21,119 nt of DNA from UBA11346 sp038318565 (GTDB lineage Bacteria > Planctomycetota > UBA11346). Position 1 is the stretch's first letter; the number at the start of each line of letters is the position of its first letter. The stretch spans positions 1-21,119 of the forward strand of contig JBBQCI010000070.1 in the NCBI GenBank assembly GCA_038318565.1. The letters are read 5' to 3'. Both the position numbers and the translations under genes were made by a program. The notes beneath the pieces were generated by a model. The model was not told the DNA's origin and did not search any database. It saw only the letters and a list, made by a program, of their open reading frames with translations. Below are positions 8,787-16,781 of this stretch, one piece after another.

Positions 8787-10131
8787 CCGCCCGCGGGTCG
8801 GTGCGCGGCAGGTCGACATGAAACACCGTGCCTTCTGCCGAACTGTCGAGGGTGATGGAACCCTGCAAAGCATCGACCAGTTGCTTGACGATGGCTAGGC
8901 CGAGCCCGGTGCCGCCGCTCGCCCTGCTGCGATGCGCATCGATGCGGTAGAAACGCTCGAAGATGCGTTCGCGATGCTCTTCCGGGATGCCGATGCCGGT
9001 ATCCGCAACGGCGAGCCGCAAGCGGTCGTCGACCACCGCGAGCCGTACTGTCACGGTGCCGCCCTGACGGTTGTAGCGCACTGCGTTGCTGACCAGGTTG
9101 CCGAGCAACTGGTGGAGCAACTCGCGATCGCTGACCACCTCAGTACGGTCGGGAATATCCAGGGTGATGCGTACCTGTTTCTCGTTCGCGGCGGCCTGAT
9201 GCTCCTCGGCGAGTTGCCGCAGCAGTTCACTGACCTCCAGTTCGGCCGGGTGAACCTCCCAGGCGCCCTGTTCGAGCCGGCTGAGCGTCAACACGTCGCG
9301 AACCAGCACCGTCAAACGGTCGGCGTGTCTGGCGATCTTCTCGACGAAGCTCTTGGCGGCGGCGGGGTCCTCATGCAGGGTGCCATCAAGCAGGGTTTCG
9401 GCAAAACCAACTATCGCAGTCAGCGGCGTTTTCAGCTCATGCGAAACCGCCGCGACGAATTCCCGGCGCGCGCCTTCCAGGCGCGTTAGTTCGGTCAGGT
9501 CATGCAGGACCAACACCAGCGAATCGCCGTCCAGGTGAGTGACGGTGGCGCGCAGGCGGCGGCGGCGGTGCTCGAACTCGACCATGTCCGAGCCGCCGGA
9601 CCCGCGCGCATTGGCCACCGCAGCGGACAGCGCGGCAGCCGGCAGATGCTCATAGAAGGCGCTGCCGATGGTCGCGACGGCTCCGCCAGCGGCGAGGTGG
9701 CGCCAGGCCGGGTTGGCATACTGGACGCGGTCGAGGTCATTGATGCAGGCGACGCCTTCGGCGAGGGAGCCGATCGCCCCGTCGAGCATACGGCGCTGTG
9801 CCTCGACCTGCTCGCGGGCGGCAGCTAGGCGGTCGCCCAGCTCGTTCAGTTCGGTGCCCAGGCGAGCGATCGAATCGAGACCAGAGATGGCCGCCCGGCG
9901 CTGCAGATCGCCTTCAGCATAAGCAGCAGCGGTACGGCGCAGCTCGCGCAGGCGCGCGTGGTTCAGCGCCTGGCGAATACCGAGCAGGCCAGCGACGATG
10001 ATTGACGCCACGGCAAAGAAGCGAGCACTGCCCGGCGCGGCCACGACCACGGCAATGCAGGTAACCGCGGCGGCGATGACCAGGGCGATGACCTGTTGGT
10101 GGCCGCGCCCGTCTGGATCAGGAGAGTTCAC
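8770..10131 (-). CDS. phoR: Phosphate-regulon sensor histidine kinase PhoR
   Basis: This 453-residue membrane sensor kinase pairs with the PhoB encoded just upstream. Two hydrophobic helices lie at about residues 13-32 and 38-52 with hardly any periplasmic loop, as in PhoR proteins that sense through the Pst/PhoU complex. A linker and a PAS-like domain (about 110-215) follow. The HisKA domain has FVAAVSHELKTPLTAI (H231), and the ATPase boxes are NLVSNAVRYN, DTGIGIPEEH, FERFYR and GGTGLGLAI. The start is a GTG overlapping the end of phoB by 14 bp, with no clear ribosome binding site, consistent with translational coupling. The stop lies within the convergent GT4 gene. Confidence 0.93.
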   Translation of the reverse strand: MNSPDPDGRGHQQVIALVIAAAVTCIAVVVAAPGSARFFAVASIIVAGLLGIRQALNHARLRELRRTAAAYAEGDLQRRAAISGLDSIARLGTELNELGDRLAAAREQVEAQRRMLDGAIGSLAEGVACINDLDRVQYANPAWRHLAAGGAVATIGSAFYEHLPAAALSAAVANARGSGGSDMVEFEHRRRRLRATVTHLDGDSLVLVLHDLTELTRLEGARREFVAAVSHELKTPLTAIVGFAETLLDGTLHEDPAAAKSFVEKIARHADRLTVLVRDVLTLSRLEQGAWEVHPAELEVSELLRQLAEEHQAAANEKQVRITLDIPDRTEVVSDRELLHQLLGNLVSNAVRYNRQGGTVTVRLAVVDDRLRLAVADTGIGIPEEHRERIFERFYRIDAHRSRASGGTGLGLAIVKQLVDALQGSITLDSSAEGTVFHVDLPRTDPRAVRRSA

Positions 10132-10807
10132 TGAAGCGGTAGCCTACCCCGCGCACCGTCTCGACCAATCGTTCGTAGGTGCCAAGCTTGCTGCGCAGGT
10201 TGCGCACATGGACATCAATCGTCCGGTCGGTGACCACACTTTCGCCATCACCAATGCGATCGAGCAAGTCGTAGCGTCCGTAAGCCACGCCCGGATGGCT
10301 GGCCAGGAAGTGCAGCAGCTTGAATTCCGTCAGGGTCAGAGGAACGACCTGTTCGGCGATCAGCACGCGGTGGCGCACCGGATCGATCGTCATGGTATCG
10401 ACCTGGATGCGGCGGCGCTCGGCGTCGCGCGTCTCGTCGAGGTGGCGGGCAAGGCGCACGCGAATCCGCGCCATCAACTCCTTGACCCGGAAAGGCTTGG
10501 TCACGTAGTCGTCGGCGCCCAGGCCGAGGCCCAGGACGACATCGCTCTCCTCGCTTTTGGCCGTGACCATGATGATCGGCATAGCCGACAGCGCCTCGTC
10601 GGCGCGAACAATGCGGCAGACCTCCAGGCCGTCGCGGTCAGGCAACATCAGATCGAGCAGCACGAGGTCGAACGGCTGGCGCCGCAGCTCATGCAGTCCA
10701 TCGCTACCGGTCCCCGCAACGGTGACGCTGTGGCCTTCCTTCTGCAGGTTAAAGCGCAGTAGTTCCTGAAGGTCGGGTTCATCCTCAATCACCAGCACGC
10801 GTCCCAC
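10118..10807 (-). CDS. phoB: Phosphate-regulon response regulator PhoB
   Basis: This is an OmpR-type response regulator of 229 residues. The receiver domain has the acidic pair in IEDEPD, phosphoacceptor D52 in LLDLMLPDRDG and lysine K104 in YVTKPF. The C-terminal winged-helix domain has LTLTEFKLL and the recognition-helix region TVDVH-like VTDRTIDVHVRNLRSKLG, ending RGVGYRF. It starts at GTG with GGAG eight bases upstream, directly behind phoU. It would be the factor that binds the 11-bp repeat arrays reported here. The overlap with phoR shows the pair is co-translated. Confidence 0.95.
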   Translation of the reverse strand: MGRVLVIEDEPDLQELLRFNLQKEGHSVTVAGTGSDGLHELRRQPFDLVLLDLMLPDRDGLEVCRIVRADEALSAMPIIMVTAKSEESDVVLGLGLGADDYVTKPFRVKELMARIRVRLARHLDETRDAERRRIQVDTMTIDPVRHRVLIAEQVVPLTLTEFKLLHFLASHPGVAYGRYDLLDRIGDGESVVTDRTIDVHVRNLRSKLGTYERLVETVRGVGYRFSELS

Positions 10808-10818
10808 GTCGTCGCTCC

Positions 10819-11490
10819 TTACTTCAATTGATCGTGGTTATGGCGGATCATTTGGGCCTGGTGCATGAACACCGTCTCCTCGGCGATCGCCATGGCCAGG
10901 TCCCCGATCTGCTCCAGCGAGCTAACCGCGCGCAGCAGATGGGTGTACTCCTTGATCAGGGCCGAATCCAGGGCCATGCGTTCCTGGATGAAGACATAGC
11001 AGGACTTGGTCTGGCGGTCGGTCTGCGGCTCCTCTTCAATCACCTTGCGGGTGACCTCGGCGTTGCCGGTGACAAAGGCGTCCATCGACTGGCGTACCAT
11101 CTCGCGGGCGAGTTCGCCCAGTTCCAGCAGCTCGGGCGGATTGGCGACCGGGTTGTGGCAGGCGATGTAGTGGGCGCGCTTGCTGATCGTCTCGGCATGG
11201 TCGCCGATCTGTTCCAGATCGCTGGCGATCGACATCGCCGAGATGATGAAACGCAGATCGCGTACCATGGGATTCTGCAGGGCGATGATGGTATGGCAGC
11301 GGTCCTCGATCACCGTCTCCATAGCATCGACACCGTCTTCGAGGGTACGGGCGCGTTCGCGCAGGTCGGCGGTCGGGCGCCTGATGCCTTCGATCGCGAG
11401 GCCGATGGCACGATCGACCATGTCACCCATGGCAACGATCGAGCGCTTGAGGTCGGCGAGTTCGATTTCGAATTGGCGGAGCTGGGTCAT
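10819..11490 (-). CDS. phoU: Phosphate signalling protein PhoU
   Basis: This 223-residue all-helical protein has two PhoU repeats. Each repeat carries the metal-binding style motif: SIASDLEQIGDHAETI in the first half and AVSSLEQIGDLAMAI in the second. PhoU links PstB and PhoR and keeps PhoR in its inhibitory state when phosphate is plentiful. The gene lies 10 bp behind pstB, with AGGAT overlapping the pstB stop as ribosome binding site, and 11 bp before phoB. Confidence 0.95.
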   Translation of the reverse strand: MTQLRQFEIELADLKRSIVAMGDMVDRAIGLAIEGIRRPTADLRERARTLEDGVDAMETVIEDRCHTIIALQNPMVRDLRFIISAMSIASDLEQIGDHAETISKRAHYIACHNPVANPPELLELGELAREMVRQSMDAFVTGNAEVTRKVIEEEPQTDRQTKSCYVFIQERMALDSALIKEYTHLLRAVSSLEQIGDLAMAIAEETVFMHQAQMIRHNHDQLK

Positions 11491-11500
11491 GGGCTGGATC

Positions 11501-12337
11501 CTAGCCGAACCGGCCGGTTATGTAATCCTCAGTCTGCTTGACCGAGGGATTCGTGAAGATGGTCAAGGTCTTGTCGTATTCGATCAGCTTACCGAGATAG
11601 AAGAATGCGGTACGATCACTGACTCGGGCCGCCTGCTGCATGTTGTGGGTGACGATCACCACGGTGAATTGCTTCTTCAGTTCGAGGATCAGCTCCTCGA
11701 CGCGGCCAGTGGCGATCGGGTCGAGGGCCGAGCACGGCTCGTCCATCAGCAGGACCTCAGGCTTGATCGCGACCGCGCGAGCGATGCACAGGCGCTGCTG
11801 CTGGCCACCCGACAGGCCGAGGGCGCTCTGCTGCAGGCGATCCTTGGCCTCGTCCCACAGGGCTGCGCCGCGCAGTGCTTCTTCAACCGCTTGGTCGAGG
11901 ACGCGGCGATCGTTGACGCCGCTGGTGCGCAGACCGTAGACGACGTTTTCGTAGATCGACTTGGGGAACGGATTCGACTTCTGGAAGACCATGCCGATAC
12001 GCTTCCTGAGGCTGGTGACCTCCAGGCTACGATCGTAAATGGTCTTGCCACTGACACGGATATCGCCGCGGTGGTTGGCGCCGTCGACCAGATCGTTCAT
12101 CCGGTTGATGTTGCGCAGCAGTGTCGACTTGCCGCAACCGCTGGGCCCGATGAACGCCGTCACCTGGCGCTCGGGGATGTCCATGTTGACGTTGAATAGA
12201 GCCTGGTGGGCACCGTAGAAGAAATCGAACGTGTCGATTTTGATATAGGCCGGATCGCCGGTGTACGGGGCCTGGTCGGCGGCCGGCTGCGGCAGGGCGG
12301 CTGAGGGCGAAGCGGTCGTAGCTGTGTAGGCGGACAT
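11501..12337 (-). CDS. pstB: Phosphate ABC transporter ATP-binding protein PstB
   Basis: This ABC ATPase powers phosphate import. From ATG 12337 it has 278 residues: an Ala/Pro/Thr-rich N-terminal extension of about 30 residues, Walker A GPSGCGKST (64-72), Q-loop FQKSNPFPKSIYENV (118-132, typical of PstB), signature LSGGQQQR (175-182), Walker B LLMDEP (196-201) and switch histidine THN (230-232). The frame is open to 12364, but AAGGA lies at the right distance for 12337. Unlike the other junctions in this operon, the gap to the upstream gene pstA is long (443 bp) and filled by tandem repeats. Confidence 0.96.
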   Translation of the reverse strand: MSAYTATTASPSAALPQPAADQAPYTGDPAYIKIDTFDFFYGAHQALFNVNMDIPERQVTAFIGPSGCGKSTLLRNINRMNDLVDGANHRGDIRVSGKTIYDRSLEVTSLRKRIGMVFQKSNPFPKSIYENVVYGLRTSGVNDRRVLDQAVEEALRGAALWDEAKDRLQQSALGLSGGQQQRLCIARAVAIKPEVLLMDEPCSALDPIATGRVEELILELKKQFTVVIVTHNMQQAARVSDRTAFFYLGKLIEYDKTLTIFTNPSVKQTEDYITGRFG

Positions 12338-12390
12338 GTCAGTTTCCTTCCCAAAAGGTCTCAAAAGTCAACGAGGCCCCATCGCAAGAT

Positions 12391-12783
12391 GGAGCGAGCG
12401 AAGCGAGCATGCTACAAACGGCCGCCGAGCGACGGTGGCGGCATACAATCGGCGTAGCCGATGCCGCCACGGATCCGGAGCGCATGCGACGGATCCGAGT
12501 CGCGACAAAGGCCGGAGCGAGCGAAGCGTGCATGCTACAAACGGCCGCCGAGCGACGGTGGCGGCATACAATCGGCGTAGCCGATGCCGCCACGGATCCG
12601 GAGCGCATGCGACGGATCCGAGTCGCGACAAAGGCCGGAGCGAGCGAAGCGAGCATGCTACAAACGGCCGCCGAGCGACGGTGGCGGCATACAATCGGCG
12701 TAGCCGATGCCGCCACGGATCCGGAGCGCATGCGACGGATCCGAGTCGCGACAAAGGCCGGAGCGAGCGAAGCGAGCATGCTA
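12391..12783. repeat. Tandem 123-bp repeats, three full copies plus a 24-bp partial
   Basis: Copies begin at 12391, 12514 and 12637, and a 24-bp partial fourth begins at 12760; it contains the pstA stop codon (complement of CTA, 12781-12783). The full copies are identical except for one base (T at 12529 instead of A). Each unit is dense in palindromes: a 10-bp inverted repeat GTGGCGGCAT / ATGCCGCCAC enclosing a hairpin ATCGGC-GTA-GCCGAT, two CGGATCCG palindromes, two GCATGC sites and GTCGCGAC. The unit is 41 codons long, so open frames pass through it in several phases. This looks like a REP/ERIC-type mobile intergenic repeat expanded recently in tandem. No homologous copy was noticed elsewhere in the window. 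Confidence 0.9.
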
Positions 12784-14433
12784 AAAGGCTCCGGTTGCGA
12801 ACTTTTTGCGCAGGCGCTCGCGCATGAGGATGGCGGTCAGGTTCAGGACCAGGACCAGGCAGATGAGGAAGAACGTGGTGGCGAAGACCATCGGCTTGGC
12901 GGCGTCGGAGTCGGGACTCTGGAAGCCGAGGTCGTAGATGTGGAAGCCGAGGTGCATGAACTTCTGGTCGAGGTGAAGAAAGGGCAGCAGGTCGGTGTCG
13001 TTCCAGGTGCCGTCGATCGGCAGGCCGGGGGCCAGCTTGACCACGCCGACCAGCATCAGCGGCGCCACTTCACCAGCGCCACGCGCCATCGCCAGGATCA
13101 ATCCGGTGAGTATGCCTGGCACCGCCGCCGGCAGGACGATGCGCTGGATGGTTTGCCACTTTGACGCACCAAGCGCCAGCGAGCCCTCGCGGGCTCCGCG
13201 CGGCACCGCCGCGACGCTCTCCTCGGTGGCGACGATGACTACCGGAACGGTCATCAAGGCGAGGGTGGCGGCAGCCCAAATGATGCCGCCGGTGCCATAG
13301 GTCGGAGTGGGCAGGCGGTCCTCAAACAGCATGTGGTCGATCGAACCGCCGACCCCGTAGACGAAGAAGCCGAGGCCGAACACCCCGAAGACGATCGAAG
13401 GCACACCGGCGAGGTTGTTGACCGCGATGCGCACGGCGCGAACGAATGGGCCTTGGCGGGCGTATTCGCGGAGGTAGATGGCGGCCAAGACGCCAAACGG
13501 GGTGACCACCACGCTCATCAGCATGGTCATGACGAAGGTGCCGACGATGGCCGGAAAGATGCCGCCCTCGGTGTTGGCCTCGCGCGGGTTCTCACTGAGG
13601 AACTTCCACACGTTTGCGCCGGTCTTGCCGATGCGCTCGAACAGTCCCATTTCGTTGGGGAAGTGGAAGGCGACGATTTGGCCGACGTTGATCTTGCGCT
13701 CCTTGCCGTTGGCAAGGCGGATGACCAAGCGGTTGCCGCCCTGTTGTTCGCGTAGGGCAGTGGCGCTCGCGGACAACGTCGCATAGTCAGACTTCAGGCG
13801 AGTGATCTCGGCCTCGGCGGCGGCCTGACCGGCTGTGTCCTTGGTGCGCGCACTGCGCTTGACGATGATTTCCTGACGCAGGATATCCCGGGAATTGCGA
13901 CCGATCTCGCCCTTCTCGATAAGTGACAACTGCGCGCGTCGGTCGCTGACATCGGCGACCAGGGTGGACAGGCGGTCGCGAAAAGCGGGATCGCTGGCCT
14001 CTAGGCTCCCGCCGTCGCTCAGGATCAATTTGACCGGCATGCCGATGGCTGCGCCGTACTCCATGCGTTCCAGCTCGATGACACCGGTCGGCCGTTCGGT
14101 GGCGCGGATGTCCTTCTGGTCGATCCAGCGGAAGCTGCTGCCCAGGGCGTCGCGGTTTGCGGTGAAGACCTGCATCTCGCTGCCGGTGCCGACCTTCTTG
14201 TCCTGCACCTTGGCCAATTCACCCCATACCACCTCGCGCTTGCTGTCGACCTCGACTGTCCAGGCCTGCACACGTTTGGGCCAGAAGACTGAGGCGCCGT
14301 TGCTGACGATCGTCCATAGCAGGAAGAACACCATGCTCAGGCCAACGGCGAGTCCCATCGAGGTCAGCCACACCAGCGCCTCGCCGGAAGGGCGGCCATT
14401 GGCCTTGAGTTGGGGCATTGGATTAACGCTCAT
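12781..14433 (-). CDS. pstA: Phosphate ABC transporter permease PstA, long form
   Basis: This inner-membrane permease forms the phosphate channel together with PstC. It has 550 residues, against about 300 in E. coli. After a first transmembrane helix (about 22-45) comes an inserted region of some 240 residues. It includes a probable coiled coil (AEAEITRLKSDYATLSASA) and should face the periplasm. The permease core starts near GGIFPAIVGTFVMTM and includes NLAGVPSIVFGVFGLG and the coupling-loop motif REGSLALGASKWQTI, ending with further helices. Such long PstA/PstC pairs are known in Pseudomonas and Vibrio. The start lies three bases after the pstC stop, suggesting coupled translation. The stop codon lies inside the repeat array. 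Confidence 0.94.
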   Translation of the reverse strand: MSVNPMPQLKANGRPSGEALVWLTSMGLAVGLSMVFFLLWTIVSNGASVFWPKRVQAWTVEVDSKREVVWGELAKVQDKKVGTGSEMQVFTANRDALGSSFRWIDQKDIRATERPTGVIELERMEYGAAIGMPVKLILSDGGSLEASDPAFRDRLSTLVADVSDRRAQLSLIEKGEIGRNSRDILRQEIIVKRSARTKDTAGQAAAEAEITRLKSDYATLSASATALREQQGGNRLVIRLANGKERKINVGQIVAFHFPNEMGLFERIGKTGANVWKFLSENPREANTEGGIFPAIVGTFVMTMLMSVVVTPFGVLAAIYLREYARQGPFVRAVRIAVNNLAGVPSIVFGVFGLGFFVYGVGGSIDHMLFEDRLPTPTYGTGGIIWAAATLALMTVPVVIVATEESVAAVPRGAREGSLALGASKWQTIQRIVLPAAVPGILTGLILAMARGAGEVAPLMLVGVVKLAPGLPIDGTWNDTDLLPFLHLDQKFMHLGFHIYDLGFQSPDSDAAKPMVFATTFFLICLVLVLNLTAILMRERLRKKFATGAF

Positions 14434-14436
14434 GGC

Positions 14437-16662
14437 TCAGACCGTCTTGTACTTCTCGCGCAGGTGCTGGCGCAGCACCTCCGCGGCGGTGTTGACGAGG
14501 AACGTCATCAGGAAGAGCAGCATCGCGCCGAGGAACAGCGCCCGGTAGAGGGTGCCGCCATGCGGCGCTTCGGGCAGTTCGACCGCGATGTTCGCGGACA
14601 ACGTGCGCATGCCGTTGAAGATATTCAGGTCCATGATCGGGGTATTGCCGGTGGCCATGACCACGATCATGGTCTCTCCGATCGCCCGACCGAGGCCGAT
14701 CATCAGCGCCGAGAGGATGCCCGCCGAGGCGGTCGGCACGACCACCCGCATGGCGGTCTGCCAGCGGCTGGCACCCAGCGCCAGCGAGCCCGAGCGCAGT
14801 GTCTTGGGTACGTTGGCGAGAGCGTCCTCGACGATGGTGAAGAGGATGGGGATGACCGCGAAGCCCATCATGAAGCCGACGATCAGCGAGTTGCGCTGCT
14901 CGTACGAAGCCCCGGTCGCCTTGGGCCACCACGTGCGGAAGTCGCCGCTGAACAGCAGGCGTTCGATCGGTCCGCCCAGGTTCCAGCAGATATACAGGGT
15001 GAGAAACATCACCGGGGCATAGGCGAGGAACTCGTAGCCCGGACGGATGCGGCTGCGGATGGTGTCTTTCTGGCGGCTCCAGAACCAGCCGAAGGCCAGT
15101 GCGGATGCGGGTAGGCCGACGATGCAGACGAGGATCGCTGGGACCTTCTCCTCCAGCAGTGGGGCCAGCCACAGCGCCGCGAGGAAGCCGAGCACCACCG
15201 ACGGCAGCGAGGCCATCACCTCGATGGTCGGCTTGACCCACAGCTTGAAGCGCGGGTGCATGAATTCGCTGGTGTAAACCGCGCCAAGCAGCGCGATCGG
15301 CACGGCAAAAAGCATGGCGTAGAAGGTGCCTTTGAGAGTGCCCACGATCAGCGGGATGAGTGACAGCTTGGGCTCGAAGTCGTCGGTCGATCCGCTGCTC
15401 TGCCAGCTGTACTCGGGCGCGTCGCCACCCTCGTACCAGACCTTGCCAAAGAACGCGGTCAGGCCGGATTCGGGATGCGGATCATCAAGCGCGAAGGCAT
15501 GCACGGTGCCGCGCTCGTCGAGCATGAAGATGCGATCGTACTTGCCCGACAGGCGTACGTCGCGCACCGGGTAGTCCACCGTGCCCTGCCAGCGCACCGT
15601 CGCCGAGGTGGCGAAGCGCAGCGATACTTCGTTCCCGTCGGCCAGCACAAAGGCCTTATTGCGCACGCTGTTGGCGTAGGCAGTGGCACCCTTGGACAGG
15701 GTGGGCAGCTGCTTGGTCAGGCCGAACTGACGCTTCTGCAACGTCTTGTCGATGAACAGCGAGTAGATGCGGTTCTCCCCGGTCGGCGCAGTCAGCACCA
15801 GCGAGACGTCGCCAAACAGGAAGTCGAGCGACGCGATATGGCGGTTGGGCAGGTCGGCGAAGGGCTGGAACGGCTGCTGGAAGACCGTGACACCCTCGGT
15901 GCTGGTGGCCAGCACGCTGATGCGGCCTTCGGCGTCTCCGACCACCAGAGTCTCGGCCTTGTCATCGACAAGCAGTCGGGTCGCGGGGCCTGGCAGCAGA
16001 TCGGTGACCTCTTTCTCCCACAGCTTCTCAACTGCACCTTTGCCGGTCATGGTCCGCGCCACCGTGAAGGCGGTGACGTGGACCCGGCCGTCCTGGACCA
16101 CAGCCAGCAGCTTGGCTTCGTTGGCCTCGCCGAAACCCAGCCCGGTGATCGGCTTGCCAGCCGTCCCGATCGGCAACTCGGCGACCACTGCTGGTGCGGC
16201 AGTGACCACGGCCGGACCATTGGCGACCGGCTTGCTGACGTAGTTCAGTTCGGCCTGCAAGACGCGGCCCGTACTGGTGCCCAACGAGAGGAACTGGTGC
16301 TGCTGGTTGTAGTCGGCAACAGTCAGCCGTTCGCCTTCGGCCAGCGGCAGGCGAATAGTCGTGGCAGCGCCTTGCGCCGGCAAGAAATGGAAGGTGCCAT
16401 CCGCCACGAGGACGAAGGGTAGGTCGCCCCACTCGTCGACGCCGAAGGCGATAGCCCGCTCTTGAGGACCGCTGCGATCGCCGGCGGCACGCACCTGCGC
16501 ACTGCTGAACAACGGCAGGATCTCGACCAATATAAAGGCGAAGATAGCGAAAACCGCGGCGATGATGCCAAGTCCACCGATTTTGATGAACGAGGTCATG
16601 AATCGATCGACCAGCAGGGTCGATCGCGCCGTCTGGAAACGATCTGGATTGGGGTCTGACAT
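14437..16662 (-). CDS. pstC: Phosphate ABC transporter permease PstC, long form
   Basis: This 741-residue permease partner of PstA is more than twice the E. coli length. A helix near residues 25-51 (GGLGIIAAVFAIFAFILVEI) is followed by roughly 380 residues of probable periplasmic sequence rich in short beta-like segments. The permease core then begins around LIVGTLKGTFYAMLFAVPIALL, with VMASLPSVVLGFLAALWLAP and the coupling loop RSGSLALGASRWQTAMRVVVP. The protein ends LRQHLREKYKTV. A TTG at 16668 extends the frame by two residues; ATG 16662 is the likelier start. Its ribosome binding site is weak. The function of the periplasmic insertion is unknown to me; it may assist substrate capture or protein contacts. 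Confidence 0.94.
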   Translation of the reverse strand: MSDPNPDRFQTARSTLLVDRFMTSFIKIGGLGIIAAVFAIFAFILVEILPLFSSAQVRAAGDRSGPQERAIAFGVDEWGDLPFVLVADGTFHFLPAQGAATTIRLPLAEGERLTVADYNQQHQFLSLGTSTGRVLQAELNYVSKPVANGPAVVTAAPAVVAELPIGTAGKPITGLGFGEANEAKLLAVVQDGRVHVTAFTVARTMTGKGAVEKLWEKEVTDLLPGPATRLLVDDKAETLVVGDAEGRISVLATSTEGVTVFQQPFQPFADLPNRHIASLDFLFGDVSLVLTAPTGENRIYSLFIDKTLQKRQFGLTKQLPTLSKGATAYANSVRNKAFVLADGNEVSLRFATSATVRWQGTVDYPVRDVRLSGKYDRIFMLDERGTVHAFALDDPHPESGLTAFFGKVWYEGGDAPEYSWQSSGSTDDFEPKLSLIPLIVGTLKGTFYAMLFAVPIALLGAVYTSEFMHPRFKLWVKPTIEVMASLPSVVLGFLAALWLAPLLEEKVPAILVCIVGLPASALAFGWFWSRQKDTIRSRIRPGYEFLAYAPVMFLTLYICWNLGGPIERLLFSGDFRTWWPKATGASYEQRNSLIVGFMMGFAVIPILFTIVEDALANVPKTLRSGSLALGASRWQTAMRVVVPTASAGILSALMIGLGRAIGETMIVVMATGNTPIMDLNIFNGMRTLSANIAVELPEAPHGGTLYRALFLGAMLLFLMTFLVNTAAEVLRQHLREKYKTV

Positions 16663-16741
16663 GGTCAAGTAGCCGGATTTCTGGTTCGGGTTTCGGTGAT
16701 CCGACAGGTTCAGTGCACTAATGCCATCTAACAGACGCGAC

Positions 16742-16775
16742 AGGCCTGACGGCGGCGATCGCCGCCGTCAGGCCT
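16742..16775. other. Perfect 34-bp palindrome between pstS and pstC
   Basis: Positions 16742-16758 are the exact reverse complement of 16759-16775; the centre is GATC. In RNA this gives a stem of about 15 pairs with a four-base loop. It begins seven bases after the pstS stop codon. The downstream sequence on the minus strand (GTCGCGTCTGTTAG) has no real T-run, so partial termination or 3'-end protection of pstS mRNA is more likely than full termination. Confidence 0.75.
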
Positions 16776-16781
16776 CCGGAG

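Noticed and set aside
11180..12199. 339-residue plus-strand open frame opposite pstB and phoU
   Set aside because: It runs antisense across two well-supported genes, has no motifs, and has no plausible ribosome binding site context.
12391..12783. CRISPR-like array
   Set aside because: The copies are contiguous 123-bp units with no variable spacers, and no cas genes are nearby.
15475..16422. 315-residue plus-strand open frame opposite pstC
   Set aside because: It is antisense to the periplasmic region of PstC and shows only compositional bias.
16663..16741. Separate promoter or Pho box for pstC
   Set aside because: CTGTCG and CTGTTA-like words occur on the minus strand but are nine bases apart, not 11, and no convincing -10 is visible.
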